DNA from: Paracoccus albus
Lineage (GTDB): Bacteria; Pseudomonadota; Alphaproteobacteria; Rhodobacterales; Rhodobacteraceae
NCBI RefSeq assembly: GCF_027913035.1
Contig: NZ_CP115775.1
Span: 3,202,501 to 3,266,500 of the forward strand
Length of the DNA stretch: 64,000 nt
Direction of reading: 5' to 3'
In this document: positions 62,812-64,000 of the stretch, one piece after another
How the letters are laid out: every line of letters begins with the position of its first letter
Position numbering within the stretch: the stretch's first letter is position 1
The notes under the pieces: generated by a model
Told to the model about the DNA's origin: nothing
What the model saw: the letters and a program-made list of their open reading frames with translations, nothing else
Databases searched by the model: none
Position numbers and translations under genes: made by a program

Positions 62812-63508
62812 AGATGGCTTTCAGCGCCGGGCGGGCACCGGATGGGCCTCCGTCAAATGCGATGCGGCCTGCATCCAGTACGACAATGCGTTCAGCGACA
62901 GAGAACGCAAGATCCAGGTCATGTTCGATCACAATGATCGTCAGGTCCCGCGGCAGGTTTGCGATAAGGTCATGGATCTGTCGTGCCCCGCCCGGACCGA
63001 AGCCAGAGGCCGGTTCATCCAGCAGCAGCACATCCGGGCGTCCCGCAAGCGCCAGCCCAAGGTCCAGCCGGCGTCTATTGCCGTGATCGATGTCCCGGGC
63101 TGGTCGTTCCAGATCAACCAATCCCACCTGTTCCGCAATGTCACGGGCCGCACGGCGCAACGCGGGGTCGCGCAAGGGATCGCCGCCAATGCTTCGCTGC
63201 TCCAGCCCGGCAATGATCAGGTTCTCTTCCAGCGTAAAACGCTCAAACAAGGTTGCTTGCTGAAAGCTGCGCCCCAGCCCTGCACGGGCCCGGACATGCG
63301 GCGGATCGTGGGTGATGTCGTTGTCCTTCAACACGATCTTTCCGGCTTCGGGTGTTATTTCGCCTGCGATCAATCGAAACAATGTGGTCTTGCCCGCGCC
63401 GTTGGGACCAAGGATGACCAGGCGTTCGCCTCGCATTACCGACAATGTCAGGTCGCGAATGACCTCAACGCCGCCAAAGCTCTTGTGCAACCCCTTAACC
63501 GAAAGCAT
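62801..63508 (-). CDS. livG: Branched-chain amino acid ABC transporter, ATP-binding subunit
   Basis: 235 residues from ATG 'MLSVKGLHKSFGGVEVIRDL'; a longer frame upstream is unlikely because it overlaps livM. Walker A 'ILGPNGAGKTTLFRLIAG', Walker B 'DVLLLDEPASGFGP', typical LivG insert after Walker A. The ABC signature is changed: 'DIDHGNRRRLDLGLAL' where LivG usually has LSYG/LPYG-x-Q/R-R-x-x-E-I-A. The Ser of the signature is Asp here. Confidence 0.88.
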   Translation of the reverse strand: MLSVKGLHKSFGGVEVIRDLTLSVMRGERLVILGPNGAGKTTLFRLIAGEITPEAGKIVLKDNDITHDPPHVRARAGLGRSFQQATLFERFTLEENLIIAGLEQRSIGGDPLRDPALRRAARDIAEQVGLVDLERPARDIDHGNRRRLDLGLALAGRPDVLLLDEPASGFGPGGARQIHDLIANLPRDLTIIVIEHDLDLAFSVAERIVVLDAGRIAFDGGPSGARPALKAIYDA

Positions 63509-64000
63509 GCCTGTACCAGCGTTCGAACTGACCATAGATGCCGTGACCACCCGCCAGCACCACCGCGATCAGGACAGCCCCGATGATCAGGTGCCAATGA
63601 TCCGTCCAACCGGCTGACCAGTATTTCAGCGTCACGAAGACGGTCGCGCCAAGGGCGGGTCCAACCAACGTTCCAATCCCACCCAGGATCAACACGACCA
63701 ACACCTCTCCGGATGCGGTCCACACCATCATTGCAGGAGAGATGAATTGCATATGCTGCGCCGCAAGCACCCCCGCAAACCCGGCAAGGGCCGAGGAGGC
63801 GGCAAAGCCAATGGTTCTGACGCGGATCAGAGATAAACCGAGCGACGCGGCGCGTTGCGGGTTTTCGTGAACAGCTTCGAAGGTGCGGCCAAGGGCGCTG
63901 CGCAGAAACAGGGTTGCGAGGCCAAAGACGATCACGATCACCGCGATAGCGTAGAGCGCAAAGCTGAGCGGGTCGGTCAGGTCGCTGAACGGCAGGCTTG
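63495..64000 (-). CDS. livM: Branched-chain amino acid ABC transporter permease, LivM (partial, runs off the right edge)
   Basis: C-terminal 168 residues; the frame stays open to position 64000. Several membrane segments and the LivM/LivH motif 'AVHENPQRAASLGLSLIRVRTIGFAASSALAGFAGVLAA' are visible, followed by 'GGIGTLVGPALGATVFVTL'. Ends 14 bp into the livG gene. The start lies beyond the window. Together with livG and livF it is part of a liv-type importer. Confidence 0.9.
   Translation of the reverse strand, partial: SLPFSDLTDPLSFALYAIAVIVIVFGLATLFLRSALGRTFEAVHENPQRAASLGLSLIRVRTIGFAASSALAGFAGVLAAQHMQFISPAMMVWTASGEVLVVLILGGIGTLVGPALGATVFVTLKYWSAGWTDHWHLIIGAVLIAVVLAGGHGIYGQFERWYRHAFG

Noticed and set aside
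1..64000. CRISPR arrays, prophage or insertion sequences
   Set aside because: No regularly spaced 24-40-bp repeats, integrase, transposase or phage structural genes were seen.

Overview
The window is ordinary chromosome from a GC-rich alphaproteobacterium of the Rhodobacteraceae, most probably Paracoccus or a close relative. The evidence is a GcrA cell-cycle regulator, a 49-residue aa3-type cytochrome oxidase subunit IV that resembles the Paracoccus denitrificans protein, a lineage-typical porin, DUF1491 and DUF3576 proteins, and the leuS-lptE-holA and ETF-QO/TPR/ispE clusters. I see no tRNA, rRNA, CRISPR array, prophage, transposase or biosynthetic cluster. About 70 protein genes are packed tightly, many with 4-bp start/stop overlaps.

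Layout. 0-4.3 kb: RND efflux operon (two adaptors, one pump). 4.3-9 kb: malic enzyme, TusA-like protein, GcrA, an orphan ABC-2 permease, a glyoxalase-fold protein. 9-11.7 kb: arginine genes argD and argF with a GNAT gene between. 11.7-20.4 kb: DsbD-alpha-like protein, YqgE, Sua5, acyl-CoA dehydrogenase plus metallo-hydrolase, oxidase subunit IV plus a lipoprotein, AzlCD exporter, greA. 20.7-26.8 kb: ETF-quinone oxidoreductase, TPR protein, ispE, pdxJ, a small exported protein and acpS, nearly end to end. 26.9-31 kb: mixed genes (GNAT, RarD, two exported proteins, alpha/beta hydrolase). 31-34 kb: lepB-rnc-era-DUF1491 facing back toward acpS. 34-43.6 kb: pseudouridine synthase, LysE exporter, thioesterase, MFS, GST, flavoprotein, holA, lptE, leuS, DUF3576. 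43.9-48.2 kb: porin, YggS, L,D-transpeptidase, ribA, an OmpR-type response regulator and a possible 3'-UTR small RNA. 48.2-58.8 kb: MFS, xth, a thioredoxin/Lon-domain/Trm112 operon, Ubi hydroxylase, amidase, aminotransferase, ftsK. 58.8-64 kb: a two-domain flavin reductase divergent from an HxlR regulator, a DUF2268 metalloprotease-like protein, an aspartate-semialdehyde dehydrogenase homologue without its catalytic residues, and a liv ABC transporter running off the right edge.

The most interesting items are the ASADH homologue with both catalytic Cys and His replaced, the repeat element between rnc and era, an 11-bp repeat array just after acpS at what looks like a rearrangement junction, the hairpin-rich candidate sRNA after the response regulator, and a lipoprotein that looks like a permuted papain-like enzyme. 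I found no multi-gene system that I can call new; the window is mostly housekeeping.
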